Shown here one piece after another: positions 7,486 through 14,440 of a DNA stretch of 64,000 nucleotides. A model generated the notes under the pieces. The model saw nothing but the letters and a program-made list of their open reading frames with translations. It had not been told where the DNA came from and did not search any database. How positions within the stretch are numbered: position 1 is the stretch's first letter; each line of letters begins with the position of its first letter. The position numbers and the translations under genes are program-made. Origin of the DNA: an uncultured Roseburia sp. (GTDB taxonomy: Bacteria; Bacillota; Clostridia; Lachnospirales; Lachnospiraceae); contig UQAQ01000003.1 in assembly GCA_900539115.1 (NCBI GenBank), positions 1 to 64,000 on the forward strand, read 5' to 3'.

Positions 7486-7911
7486 CTATTTCTGCTGCCA
7501 TGTCATTACATAATCTTTTTCCCCGGTAGCTTCATCCAAACCACTATACTGAACCTCAAATCCTTCTCTTTGATAAAAGGATATTGCACGTGTGTTTTTT
7601 TGGTATACATTCAAAAATAATTTGTTTCTTTTACCCTTTGCATAATTCAGTAAAATTTTACCTATCCCCTGCGATTGCATTTCATCCGAAACAAAAAGGC
7701 CCTCAATATATTCCTCATTCATTCCTATAAAGCCCTGTATTTTTTGATTATCCTCATAAACATAGACAGTTGCCTGTAATAGCAGTTGTTTTACTAATTC
7801 AAAATTACTTTTCCAATATTGTGCAGGGATAAAATCATGTGCTTTTATATTAGAATCCAGCCATATATCTGCTACTTTAATTACATCTGTTTTTTGTAAT
7901 TTTCTTATCAT
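7486..7911 (-). CDS. GNAT-family N-acetyltransferase
   Basis: A 141-residue acetyltransferase similar in layout to the YjaB/YiaC group. It starts MIRKLQKTDVIKVADIW, has the acetyl-CoA loop QSQGIGKILL (Q/RxxGxG type) near residue 82, and ends with NTRAISFYQREGFEV and a final strand containing DYVMTW. The substrate is not known. The ATG at 7911 follows a GAGGTAG site; a longer in-frame reading to 7965 would overlap the preceding kinase gene. The gene starts 19 nt after the stop of that kinase gene, so the two are probably co-transcribed. Confidence 0.87.
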   Translation of the reverse strand: MIRKLQKTDVIKVADIWLDSNIKAHDFIPAQYWKSNFELVKQLLLQATVYVYEDNQKIQGFIGMNEEYIEGLFVSDEMQSQGIGKILLNYAKGKRNKLFLNVYQKNTRAISFYQREGFEVQYSGLDEATGEKDYVMTWQQK

Positions 7912-7930
7912 GATCACTACCTCTATTAAA

Positions 7931-8536
7931 CTAAATCTGTGGAAAACTTTTGATAACAAATTCATAAGCTTCTTTTGAATGTTTAAATATTTTTACCTTC
8001 TCAGCAAAAATGCTCAATTCCTGCAATAATCCTCTTTTCATTTGGTTAAAGTCCAAAACCCATTTAATATTACACCACAAAAAATTCCATGTTGGTTTTG
8101 AATTATAAGACTCTCTTCCACTTCTTTGGTTAATCCATCGTTTAAATACTCTTATCATTCTTATAATTGTGTATTCATCTAATACAATAATATAATCACA
8201 GCATCCAAAGCTCTCTTTCAAAATTTTTCTCGGTGCTCCTTCTACAATCCAATTATTTTCACATATAATATCATAAAAATATTTATCTCGTTCCTCCGGA
8301 TTTCTTTTAACGTCTCCATTCAAAGTTCTCTTCCAGACAATATTGTCTTTTTCATAATACGGAATACCATATTTCTTTGAAATTCTTTTTGCAAGCGTTG
8401 TTTTTCCACTTGCAACCGAACCGATAATATCTATTTTCAAACTAAATACCCCCTGTGAAATGATTTTTTCCTTACCCCCCGGTAATTCATCCGGATTCTT
8501 ATCGACAACTCGTGACTTATCTTTTTTGAAAAACAT
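7931..8536 (-). CDS. FlaR-like / adenylate-kinase-type P-loop protein
   Basis: A P-loop NTPase of the type often annotated as DNA topology modulation protein FlaR. The core begins KIDIIGSVASGKTTLAKRI (Walker A), followed by the YYEKDNIVW, WIVEGAPRK and DYIIVLD segments seen in that family and a C-terminal KRWINQRSGRE lid-like segment. The substrate is unknown. Two starts are possible: ATG at 8536 behind GAGAGGG gives 201 residues with an unusual polar 32-residue N-terminal extension, and TTG at 8440 behind AGGGGG gives the standard family N-terminus. I give the longer frame but regard the TTG start as equally likely. The acetyltransferase gene follows after 19 nt. Confidence 0.75.
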   Translation of the reverse strand: MFFKKDKSRVVDKNPDELPGGKEKIISQGVFSLKIDIIGSVASGKTTLAKRISKKYGIPYYEKDNIVWKRTLNGDVKRNPEERDKYFYDIICENNWIVEGAPRKILKESFGCCDYIIVLDEYTIIRMIRVFKRWINQRSGRESYNSKPTWNFLWCNIKWVLDFNQMKRGLLQELSIFAEKVKIFKHSKEAYEFVIKSFPQI

Positions 8537-8564
8537 AGTATATCCCTCTCATAACAAATAATTT

Positions 8565-9092
8565 TTATTTTAATTTCCATGAATAAAGTTCTTCATATGG
8601 ATCCGTTCTTGCTAAGATAATTTTTTCAACGGTTGCTTGAAATGCAGTAAATTTTTCCTGTACAATAGCAAACGCCTCCTGTAAGGCAGGCGGAGTCAGT
8701 TTTACTGCAATTGCTGCATGGGGAACCCACTGGTTTGGCAGATACTGCCCTCTATTACCAACATCAGCATACTTTAATAACCGTTCATTTACCAGACCGC
8801 ACGTATTCTGTAAATATTGATTCAGAACCGGACCAAGATAAATTACAAGTGGATTGAACACGCCAATATTGGCAAACCAGATCACATCTTTGTTTATTAT
8901 TTTTACAATATTTTCCATCTCTGTAAGTAACGCTTCTTCCTTATCACTTACAAGAGCACAAACCGTTACATGAGGTGGAATATTTATCTGTTTCATGTAA
9001 TCACAGCCTGTTTTCTCTGCTACCTCATCAATAAGATTCTGAATTGTTTTTTCGGTCTCTTTATCAAATTCCAATGTTACTGCATAATCCAT
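8565..9092 (-). CDS. 2H phosphoesterase superfamily protein (2'-5' RNA ligase-like)
   Basis: A 175-residue member of the 2H superfamily, which includes 2'-5' RNA ligase/ThpR and cyclic phosphodiesterases. The first catalytic motif is present as PPHVTV (H41, T43). The second reads PHAAIAV (H125) with alanine where the family normally has serine or threonine, so one phosphate-binding side chain is missing and activity may be altered. The ATG at 9092 follows a doubled AAGGAGGAAGGAGG site. On the minus strand the gene lies downstream of tmRNA, with a tandem-hairpin region and a terminator-like stem between them. A function on RNA termini is possible for the family, but nothing here proves it. Confidence 0.8.
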   Translation of the reverse strand: MDYAVTLEFDKETEKTIQNLIDEVAEKTGCDYMKQINIPPHVTVCALVSDKEEALLTEMENIVKIINKDVIWFANIGVFNPLVIYLGPVLNQYLQNTCGLVNERLLKYADVGNRGQYLPNQWVPHAAIAVKLTPPALQEAFAIVQEKFTAFQATVEKIILARTDPYEELYSWKLK

Positions 9093-9113
9093 CCTATGGC
9101 CTCCTTCCTCCTT

Positions 9114-9165
9114 ATACAAAAATAGCAGACGCCATAATATACAAACTTCGTTCGTGGGCGTCTGC
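9114..9165 (-). terminator. Terminator or attenuator upstream of the 2H phosphoesterase gene
   Basis: On the minus strand GCAGACGCC pairs perfectly with GGCGTCTGC around a 23-nt loop that can itself form ACGAAC-GAA-GTTTGT, and the stem is followed by TATTTTTGTAT. It probably ends the tmRNA transcript and separates it from the 2H gene, whose ribosome site follows at once. Confidence 0.75.
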
Positions 9166-9169
9166 CTGC

Positions 9170-9262
9170 GTGATAAGGAATCCTCCCATCTTCGATGGGT
9201 CCCTCCTTACCACAATTGGTCATCAGGACTCCTCCCACCTGCGGCGGGTCCCTCCTCATGAC
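9170..9262 (-). ncRNA. Two tandem look-alike hairpins downstream of tmRNA
   Basis: Two 44-nt hairpins, 9219-9262 and 9170-9213, lie one after the other on the minus strand. Each has a 10-bp lower stem, an internal loop of 5' GGGA opposite 3' AGGA(G/T), a 6-bp upper stem opening CCC...GGG, and a 3-nt loop (GCA and GAA). The stem sequences differ between copies but pair in both, so the pattern looks selected as structure. I know no family that matches. They may belong to the tmRNA 3' trailer or to a separate regulatory RNA ahead of the 2H gene. Confidence 0.6.
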
Positions 9263-9268
9263 AAAACA

Positions 9269-9608
9269 TGGACCTGGCGGGAATCGAACCCGCGTCCAAA
9301 CCGGAATCCCATGTACTTCTACTATCATAGTTCATTTTTTTACATTCCCTCCGCCTGACGAGAATGAACACCCTTCAGGTTTTAGTAGCTTCATGATACG
9401 CCCATGCACGCAAAGCTTAATGCATGTCGTTTCCTACATCGTTGATGCCTGGGTCTTAAAGTGTAGGTGCCTTAAGTCAGACAGCTGCCATTAGGCAGCG
9501 TATGCTAAATTATCTTCAGCGTTTAATTTTAATCCATGTTTTAACGTGGTCACGGTCCACGGATAGCTTCTCCATCTTCAGCCGGCCTGTCGAAACCAGT
9601 ACAAGCCC
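9269..9608 (-). ncRNA. ssrA: Transfer-messenger RNA (tmRNA)
   Basis: tmRNA rescues stalled ribosomes by adding a degradation tag. The 5' end GGGCTTGTACTGGTTTCGACAGG holds the tRNA-like start and pairs (GGGCTTG with CAGGTCC, two wobbles) with the 3' end; the T-arm reads GGGTTCGATTCCC. The discriminator A is at 9269 and CCA is not encoded. The reading frame starting at the GCT resume codon encodes A-E-D-N-L-A-Y-A-A followed by TAA, of the form usual in Firmicutes. A consensus promoter lies just upstream. The 340-nt length is typical. Confidence 0.95.
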
Positions 9609-9622
9609 GTACTGTGATAGCA

Positions 9623-9651
9623 ATCATAGCAGAACTATCACACTTTGTCAA
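9623..9651 (-). promoter_or_regulatory. tmRNA promoter
   Basis: TTGACA (9646-9651), exact 17-nt spacer and TATGAT (9623-9628) on the minus strand. The mature 5' end at 9608 lies 15 nt further, consistent with a short 5' extension trimmed by RNase P. The -35 box abuts and the spacer overlaps the 3' end of the upstream ligase gene. Confidence 0.85.
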
Positions 9652-10873
9652 GTACTTTTCGGTCTTTTTTTCCACTTTCTGTATGCGGAAGTTTTCCCAC
9701 TATCTTGCAGCAAAACGGCAGCTCATAATTGGCAAGGGTTTGTTTCAAATGCGCATAGATTTGTTTCTCATATTCTGCCGAAACCTCGCTGCCACACAGT
9801 GTCACCCAGGCTGCCACCCGTTTTTCGCCCTCTTTTTCTACGACCGCAGCGATTGCCTCCCCGATAAACGGAATGTCCTCCAAGGCTCCCTCGATCTTAA
9901 GAAGTGATACCTTGCGTCCCCGTATGCTGACGATATCGTCTTTTCTTCCATCAAAATACAGATTTCCTGCCGCATCCATATGGCCAAGATCTTTCAGGCT
10001 GAACGGACACAAGGCGCCCTCCACGTGATAGGGTGTCGTGACAAAGATTTCGCCGTCTTTTACTGACACCTTCACGCCCGGAAACGGCTTTCCCACGCAG
10101 TTTTTCTCCTGTGTCATCTGATCCTGCCGGAGATACGTGATATAATTGAGTTCACTGGCTCCATAATAAAGAACGATATCGGCATTAGGAAAACAACGGT
10201 GCAGTTTTTCTGCTTCTTCACTTCCCATACTCTGGGATCCGGCGAGAATATGCCGAACTGTTGTAACCGGCTTCTTGATACACTGTGGAAGAAACAGGAG
10301 TTTACGAGGGATCAGATAGACGACATCCGACTTATATGCTTCGATCCATTCCGCCCATCTGCGGGGATCAAATATATTGGCAGCGACTATCGCCGCACCG
10401 ATGGAAAACTGTGCCATATAAAGATTCAGATTGCCGGTGAACGCGAGACTTCCCTGTGCAAACATCCGGCTTTCCGGAGTCACACCAAAGATCTCATTTT
10501 GAACCGGAAAAAAATCCGCCCAGCTCTCATACCTTCGATAAAGTACCTTCGGCACTCCGGTACTCCCCGAAGTCATCACTGCCATGCAGGCATTTTCCGG
10601 CACTTCTCCGATCTCCGGCAATTGTTTTGCATCCTCCGGCACAAGAAGCGGGATCTTTCCTGCCGCCTGACAGCCTAAAAAGGAAACAAGCTGATCTAAA
10701 ATCCGTTTTTCACGAAAGAAAATCACTTTTTTCTCCGATTTTTCCAGCCTCAGCCGGTTTCCTTTCTCCTGCGACAACTTTACCAGTTCTCCATAAGTAT
10801 ATTCTTTTCCTTCCTCTATCAGAGCGAGCCGGTCCGCCTCCTGCTCCCGTATCATCTCATAAAAATTTTTCAT
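9638..10873 (-). CDS. Acyl-CoA ligase-like enzyme of the ANL superfamily
   Basis: A 411-residue AMP-forming ligase, short for the superfamily (most have 500 or more). Core motifs: MTSGSTGVPK (A3, ATP phosphate loop, near residue 105), YYGASEL (A5), YFDGRKDDIVSIRGRKV (A7-A8 hinge) and TESGKKDRK with the C-terminal catalytic lysine (A10). It should activate a carboxylic acid with ATP, giving acyl-AMP and then probably an acyl-CoA; the acid is unknown. The ATG at 10873 overlaps the thiolase stop as ATGA, which suggests coupling; an ATG at 10894 with an AGGGAA site is an alternative. It is last in the operon bioB-hydratase-thiolase-ligase, so a link to supply of the biotin precursor is attractive but inferred. 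Confidence 0.85.
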   Translation of the reverse strand: MKNFYEMIREQEADRLALIEEGKEYTYGELVKLSQEKGNRLRLEKSEKKVIFFREKRILDQLVSFLGCQAAGKIPLLVPEDAKQLPEIGEVPENACMAVMTSGSTGVPKVLYRRYESWADFFPVQNEIFGVTPESRMFAQGSLAFTGNLNLYMAQFSIGAAIVAANIFDPRRWAEWIEAYKSDVVYLIPRKLLFLPQCIKKPVTTVRHILAGSQSMGSEEAEKLHRCFPNADIVLYYGASELNYITYLRQDQMTQEKNCVGKPFPGVKVSVKDGEIFVTTPYHVEGALCPFSLKDLGHMDAAGNLYFDGRKDDIVSIRGRKVSLLKIEGALEDIPFIGEAIAAVVEKEGEKRVAAWVTLCGSEVSAEYEKQIYAHLKQTLANYELPFCCKIVGKLPHTESGKKDRKVLDKV

Positions 10874-12015
10874 TTTTCGCACACTTTCTTCCATAAAATA
10901 GCAGTTCCCTGTCCACCGGCCGCCGCGATCGCACTCACTCCGTACACGTTATCTTCCGCACATTGCTGCAGGCGCTTTGCCAGATGCAGCGTAAGGATTC
11001 CCCCGGTCGCCCCATAAGGGTGTCCATATGCCAATGCCCCTCCGCAGGCATTGTAAGCCGGTACACACGCCGGATATTTTTTAGCAAACAATTCATCAAT
11101 CACCGCAAATGCCTCATTGCACTCGTAAGCAGCAATCTCTTCCGGTTTCCTCCCAGTCTTTTCAAACAATTTGTCCAATGCTTTGTTTACAAGCAATGGC
11201 GGCATTTCCGGATTTCCTGCTACTTCCACCATATCCACAAAACGAAGCCATGGTTTCCAGCCCTTCTTTTTCGCATAACTTTCCTCACACAGCACGACAA
11301 AAGCCGCTCCATCCTGCGTACCACAGGCATTTGCCGCCGTCGTCACACCATTCTCATAAAGTGTGGGAATCTTTTCCAGAAATGCTTTGGATAAAGTTCG
11401 CCGTATTCCCTGATCGCATTCCTTTTCCGTTCCAAGCGGAAAAATAATATCTTCAAACACTTCCGCGTCTCTGGCTTTGACCGCCAGTTCATGGCTGCGC
11501 ATTGCCCAGGCATCCAAGGTCACTCTGGAAACATCCGCCATCTTTGCCGTCTTTTCCGCTCCCCAAAGCATCGCATCCTGCCGCCATTCTCCGGGCGAGA
11601 ATTTTGCTGCCATATAAATTTTTTCTCCATTGTATTCCGGGTGATTTTCCGAAACCATGCGCCTCGGTGCCGTCGAGGAACTTTCTGCCCCGCCGGCAAA
11701 GACCACCTGCTGCTGACCGCTCCGGATCTTTGCCACTGCCATAACAATGGCTTCCAGACCGGACGAACACTGGCTGTCGATCGTAAACGCCGGAACCTCT
11801 TCCGGTATCCCGGCTTCTAACGCCATCAGTCTTCCGATGTTCCCCCCGGCTCCCACCGCATTTCCTGCGAGTACAAGACCCGGCGCCCCGTAATCTTCTG
11901 ACAATTTATGTAAAATATGTCCACCGAGTTTTTCCGCCGGAATATGCCGATAGATTCCGTTTTCCTTGCCGATATAGGTGCGGTATCCTCCTACGACAAC
12001 CACATTTTCCAGCAT
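10870..12015 (-). CDS. Thiolase-family acyltransferase
   Basis: A 381-residue thiolase. The acyl-carrying nucleophile is C83 in DSQCSSGLEA; NEAFAVID and YGHPYGATG supply the other active-site loops. The C-terminal motif, normally CxGGGxG, reads A-A-A-G-G-Q-G here, so the second catalytic cysteine is replaced by alanine at about residue 364. Family enzymes condense or cleave acyl-CoAs with acetyl-CoA; the substitution makes ordinary reversible thiolase chemistry uncertain. The ATG at 12015 follows a perfect AAAGGAGG with 7 nt spacing, so the longer frame to 12069 is rejected. It overlaps the hydratase gene by 25 nt and the ligase gene by 3 nt or more, so the four genes from bioB are one tightly packed operon. 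Confidence 0.88.
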   Translation of the reverse strand: MLENVVVVGGYRTYIGKENGIYRHIPAEKLGGHILHKLSEDYGAPGLVLAGNAVGAGGNIGRLMALEAGIPEEVPAFTIDSQCSSGLEAIVMAVAKIRSGQQQVVFAGGAESSSTAPRRMVSENHPEYNGEKIYMAAKFSPGEWRQDAMLWGAEKTAKMADVSRVTLDAWAMRSHELAVKARDAEVFEDIIFPLGTEKECDQGIRRTLSKAFLEKIPTLYENGVTTAANACGTQDGAAFVVLCEESYAKKKGWKPWLRFVDMVEVAGNPEMPPLLVNKALDKLFEKTGRKPEEIAAYECNEAFAVIDELFAKKYPACVPAYNACGGALAYGHPYGATGGILTLHLAKRLQQCAEDNVYGVSAIAAAGGQGTAILWKKVCEK

Positions 12016-12587
12016 ACGTCTTCCTCCTTTGTCCGGGCTGTAATTTCCATCCCTTCCCGAGTTATCCAAACCGGCTGTGAAGCAAACACAGGCTTGTAAA
12101 ACCGCATTTTAATCTTCTTCCACACCATTTCCTGTTTCTCACATTCCAAAAGCATCGTTTCCAGCATCAAAAGTCCCGGTACGACGGCCTGTTCTCCCAG
12201 ATGGATGGAATTGGTATCTCCAACTGCCTCCGTAAAGTTTTGAATGTCAGCGGCAGACCAGCTTTGTTTCTCCCCGCCCTCTGTCTCAGGCTTTTCCATC
12301 CGAGACCCTTCTTTCACCGGATGTGCCTCTTCCATCCGTGATCCCAAAATCTGCTCCACGGTTTCTTTTGGACGGATCAGTTTCATCGTCATTTGCTTTC
12401 CATTTTTTGACAGTTTTAGTGTGGCATAACGGTCTCGCTTTTTTTCTTCGCAGCCAGGCAGCTCTTCCTTGATGCCCCGCTCCAATTCCACCCGGGCGAT
12501 CTCATAGCCGTCATACCCCGAAAAAACAGAAAATCCTCCTGCCAGGGTTCGAAACCAGTCAAGTTCTTTGTCAATCGACAATTTCAT
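11991..12587 (-). CDS. MaoC-like hotdog hydratase with unrecognised N-terminal half
   Basis: A 198-residue protein. The C-terminal part (about 110-198) has the (R)-specific enoyl-CoA hydratase signature, here WSAADIQNFTEAVGDTNSIH followed by AVVPGLLM, with the catalytic Asp and His of the D-x-N-x-I-H motif kept. The first 90 residues and the charged linker after them match nothing I know and might be a degenerate first hotdog. Such enzymes hydrate trans-2-enoyl-CoA or run in reverse as dehydratases. The ATG at 12587 follows GGAGA with 8 nt spacing and overlaps the end of bioB by 17 nt; the thiolase gene overlaps its own end by 25 nt. The three-enzyme set suggests chain building or breakdown on CoA. 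Confidence 0.75.
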   Translation of the reverse strand: MKLSIDKELDWFRTLAGGFSVFSGYDGYEIARVELERGIKEELPGCEEKKRDRYATLKLSKNGKQMTMKLIRPKETVEQILGSRMEEAHPVKEGSRMEKPETEGGEKQSWSAADIQNFTEAVGDTNSIHLGEQAVVPGLLMLETMLLECEKQEMVWKKIKMRFYKPVFASQPVWITREGMEITARTKEEDVCWKMWLS

Positions 12588-13536
12588 AACCAAGTTCTCC
12601 TAAAAGTTGAAAATCTGTCTTTACCGTAATTCCCGATGTCGTAAGCATATCACCGGAAATCGCCGCATTGGCACCGGATTCCATACATCCACGGCCTTTG
12701 TCTTCCATCAGGCCTCTTCCGCCGGCAAGACGGATAAAGGCATCCGGGAGAAAAAAACGGTAAACCGCCACGATCCGGCGCATCTCGTCGGTTGTCAGCG
12801 GTGGTTCATTTTCGTATGGGGTTCCCGGGATCGCATTGAGCATGTTGACCGGAACCGAATGCACCCCCAGTCTGCGGACTTCCAATGCCATATCAATACG
12901 GTCTTCCATCGTCTCTCCGATTCCCATAATTCCACCACTGCATACTTCCAATCCGGCCTCTTTGGCGGCTGTGATCGCTGCAATCTTGTCATCAAACGTA
13001 TGCGTCGTACAGACATCCGGGAAATACCTTCGCGACGTCTCTAAATTGTTATGTACTCTTGTAAGACCGGCTTCTTTTAATTTGCCGAAAGCTTCCTTGT
13101 CAAGAAGACCAAAGGAGCCGCATACGTGAAGATTCGTCTCTTCCCGGAGTTTCTTGATGCACTCGCACATCTGATCTACCTCTGCTGCATTCAGCCGTTT
13201 TCCGGATGTTACGATCGAATATCTCCGCACGCCCTGGCTTTCTATCTTTTTCGCATCTTCCAAAATCTCTTCCGTGGAAAGAAGTGGATAGTTTTCCACT
13301 TCTGTCTTATGGCAGGCTGCCTGCGCACAATATTTACAATTCTCCGAACATCTCCCGCTCTTTCCATTAATGATTGTACACATATCAAATTTATTATCAC
13401 AAAAGGCTTTTCGGATCTCATCTGCCGCCTTGCATAATTCATCCAGATCCACGGTCAGCAGTTCCATCGCCTGTTCTTTTTCCAACTTTTCTCCTTTTAA
13501 CACCATTTCCTTATACATTTCAATCTTATTGTCCAT
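12571..13536 (-). CDS. bioB: Biotin synthase
   Basis: Radical-SAM enzyme of 321 residues that inserts sulfur into dethiobiotin to make biotin. The SAM cluster motif is visible as C-SEN-C-KY-C (Cx3Cx2C, near residue 55), followed by HVCGSFG, HNLETS-like NNLETSRRYF, and GGIMGIGETMEDR. The second [2Fe-2S] cluster ligands and the AGGRG loop near residue 280 are also present. The ATG at 13536 has AGGAGG 7 nt upstream; the frame to 13557 starts within that site. It heads an operon with hydratase, thiolase and ligase genes. No BirA operator is evident directly upstream; the region is occupied by a 190-bp repeat element, and the divergent bioY gene does have one. Confidence 0.96.
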   Translation of the reverse strand: MDNKIEMYKEMVLKGEKLEKEQAMELLTVDLDELCKAADEIRKAFCDNKFDMCTIINGKSGRCSENCKYCAQAACHKTEVENYPLLSTEEILEDAKKIESQGVRRYSIVTSGKRLNAAEVDQMCECIKKLREETNLHVCGSFGLLDKEAFGKLKEAGLTRVHNNLETSRRYFPDVCTTHTFDDKIAAITAAKEAGLEVCSGGIMGIGETMEDRIDMALEVRRLGVHSVPVNMLNAIPGTPYENEPPLTTDEMRRIVAVYRFFLPDAFIRLAGGRGLMEDKGRGCMESGANAAISGDMLTTSGITVKTDFQLLGELGYEIVD

Positions 13537-13573
13537 GACATTTCCTCCTGAAAACATTGATATTTATTACCAG

Positions 13574-13763
13574 GTAACTATTCAGGACCACTGTGCAAAA
13601 ACAATGGATTGTCGTGCTTGCACGTAAGAAACATTGTTTTCTGCACAGTGGTTCTAATAGGGCTCCCACCCCCTTATGAGCATTTTTAGCCTTGTCAAAG
13701 GCGGGAAAGAACACGAAGTGTTCGAAAATGCGAATGAGGGCGATGGGAGTCCTGAATAGTTAC
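13574..13763. repeat. Structured inverted-repeat element, copy 1
   Basis: A 190-bp element bounded by perfect 15-bp inverted ends (GTAACTATTCAGGAC...GTCCTGAATAGTTAC). Inside are a long stem (CCACTGTGCA...TGCACAGTGG) capped by conserved CGTGC-TT-GCACG, a C-rich/G-rich stem, and a branched domain GCATTTT...AAAATGC holding hairpins GCCTT/AAGGC and AACAC-GAA-GTGTT. A second copy lies downstream of bioY with changed but still paired stem sequences. No ORF is present. It fits a MITE-like element or a structured RNA and sits between divergent bioB and bioY. Confidence 0.8.
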
Positions 13764-13792
13764 ATTATCAGTATAATAAGCTTTTTCGTTAA

Positions 13793-13845
13793 TGTCAACC
13801 TTTTCTCAAAAACTGGTTGACATTTCATTTTATCCTCGTTATAAT
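13793..13845 (+). promoter_or_regulatory. bioY promoter with BirA operator
   Basis: TTGACA (13817-13822), 17-nt spacer and TATAAT (13840-13845) form a perfect housekeeping promoter. TGTCAACC (13793-13800), 14 nt, then GGTTGACA (13815-13822) is the classic inverted-repeat operator of the biotin repressor BirA and covers the -35 box. Biotin-bound BirA should therefore block bioY transcription. Confidence 0.92.
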
Positions 13846-13876
13846 GGAGCAAGAAAATAACTTTTTGGAGGACATT

Positions 13877-14437
13877 ATGAACGAACAAACACAAACAACT
13901 CAGACAACAGCAAAATCTGCACATTCCGCGCAGTCTCTTGTGACAATCGCTTTAATGGCAGCGGTACTGTGCGTATCTGCTTACATCAGTATTCCCCTGC
14001 CAAACGGCTCCCACATTACGGCATTGAATTTTATCGTAATGCTTGTCGCTTTGGTATTTTCCATACGAGAATCCTTTTTGATCAATTTGATCTGGTTTTT
14101 ACTCGGACTTTTGGGACTTCCGGTTCTTATCGGCGGAGCTTCCGGCATCGGTTACGTGTTAGGGCCATGGGGTGGTTACAGCATCGCATTTCTTATCGTA
14201 GCTGCGCTGGTTCCTCTGATTTGCACACGCAGATACAACCGTGTTCTTTATACCATTATCGCCATTCTTTCTGCCGCTTTTGTCGATCTGTTCGGCAGCA
14301 TCTGGATGATGGTCGTAAGCGATATCGCTCTCGTTCCTGCTCTTGTAGCCGGATTCCTGCCATTTATCGTTTTGGATGTGGTAAAAGCCGTAATCGCAGC
14401 ACAGATTGTACCTCAGATCCGCAAGATCGTACGTTAA
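13877..14437 (+). CDS. bioY: Biotin transporter substrate-binding subunit BioY
   Basis: A 186-residue integral membrane protein with about six hydrophobic helices, the S component of an energy-coupling-factor biotin importer. Family features include the first helix pair with SIPLPNGSHITALNF, and GGASGIGYVLGPWGGY, the conserved glycine-rich segment of BioY. The ATG at 13877 has GGAGGA 5 nt upstream; a frame from 13817 would include the promoter and is rejected. It is a single-gene unit with its own BirA-controlled promoter; ECF ATPase and EcfT genes are not in the window and are presumably shared. The stop codon is followed after 3 nt by copy 2 of the structured repeat. Confidence 0.95.
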   Translation: MNEQTQTTQTTAKSAHSAQSLVTIALMAAVLCVSAYISIPLPNGSHITALNFIVMLVALVFSIRESFLINLIWFLLGLLGLPVLIGGASGIGYVLGPWGGYSIAFLIVAALVPLICTRRYNRVLYTIIAILSAAFVDLFGSIWMMVVSDIALVPALVAGFLPFIVLDVVKAVIAAQIVPQIRKIVR

Positions 14438-14440
14438 AAC

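Noticed and set aside
9170..9262. Guanidine-II (mini-ykkC) riboswitch
   Set aside because: That class has two hairpins with ACGR loops; here the loops are GCA and GAA and the conserved part is an internal purine loop.
9269..9297. tmRNA 3' end as attachment site of an integrated element
   Set aside because: No integrase gene and no second copy of the 3' end (GGTTCGATTCCCGCC) was seen at the other side of the accessory run.
13574..13763. Riboswitch controlling bioY or bioB
   Set aside because: The element ends upstream of the bioY promoter and recurs downstream of bioY, so it is not a bioY leader; as a bioB leader its inverted ends and second copy argue for a dispersed repeat instead.
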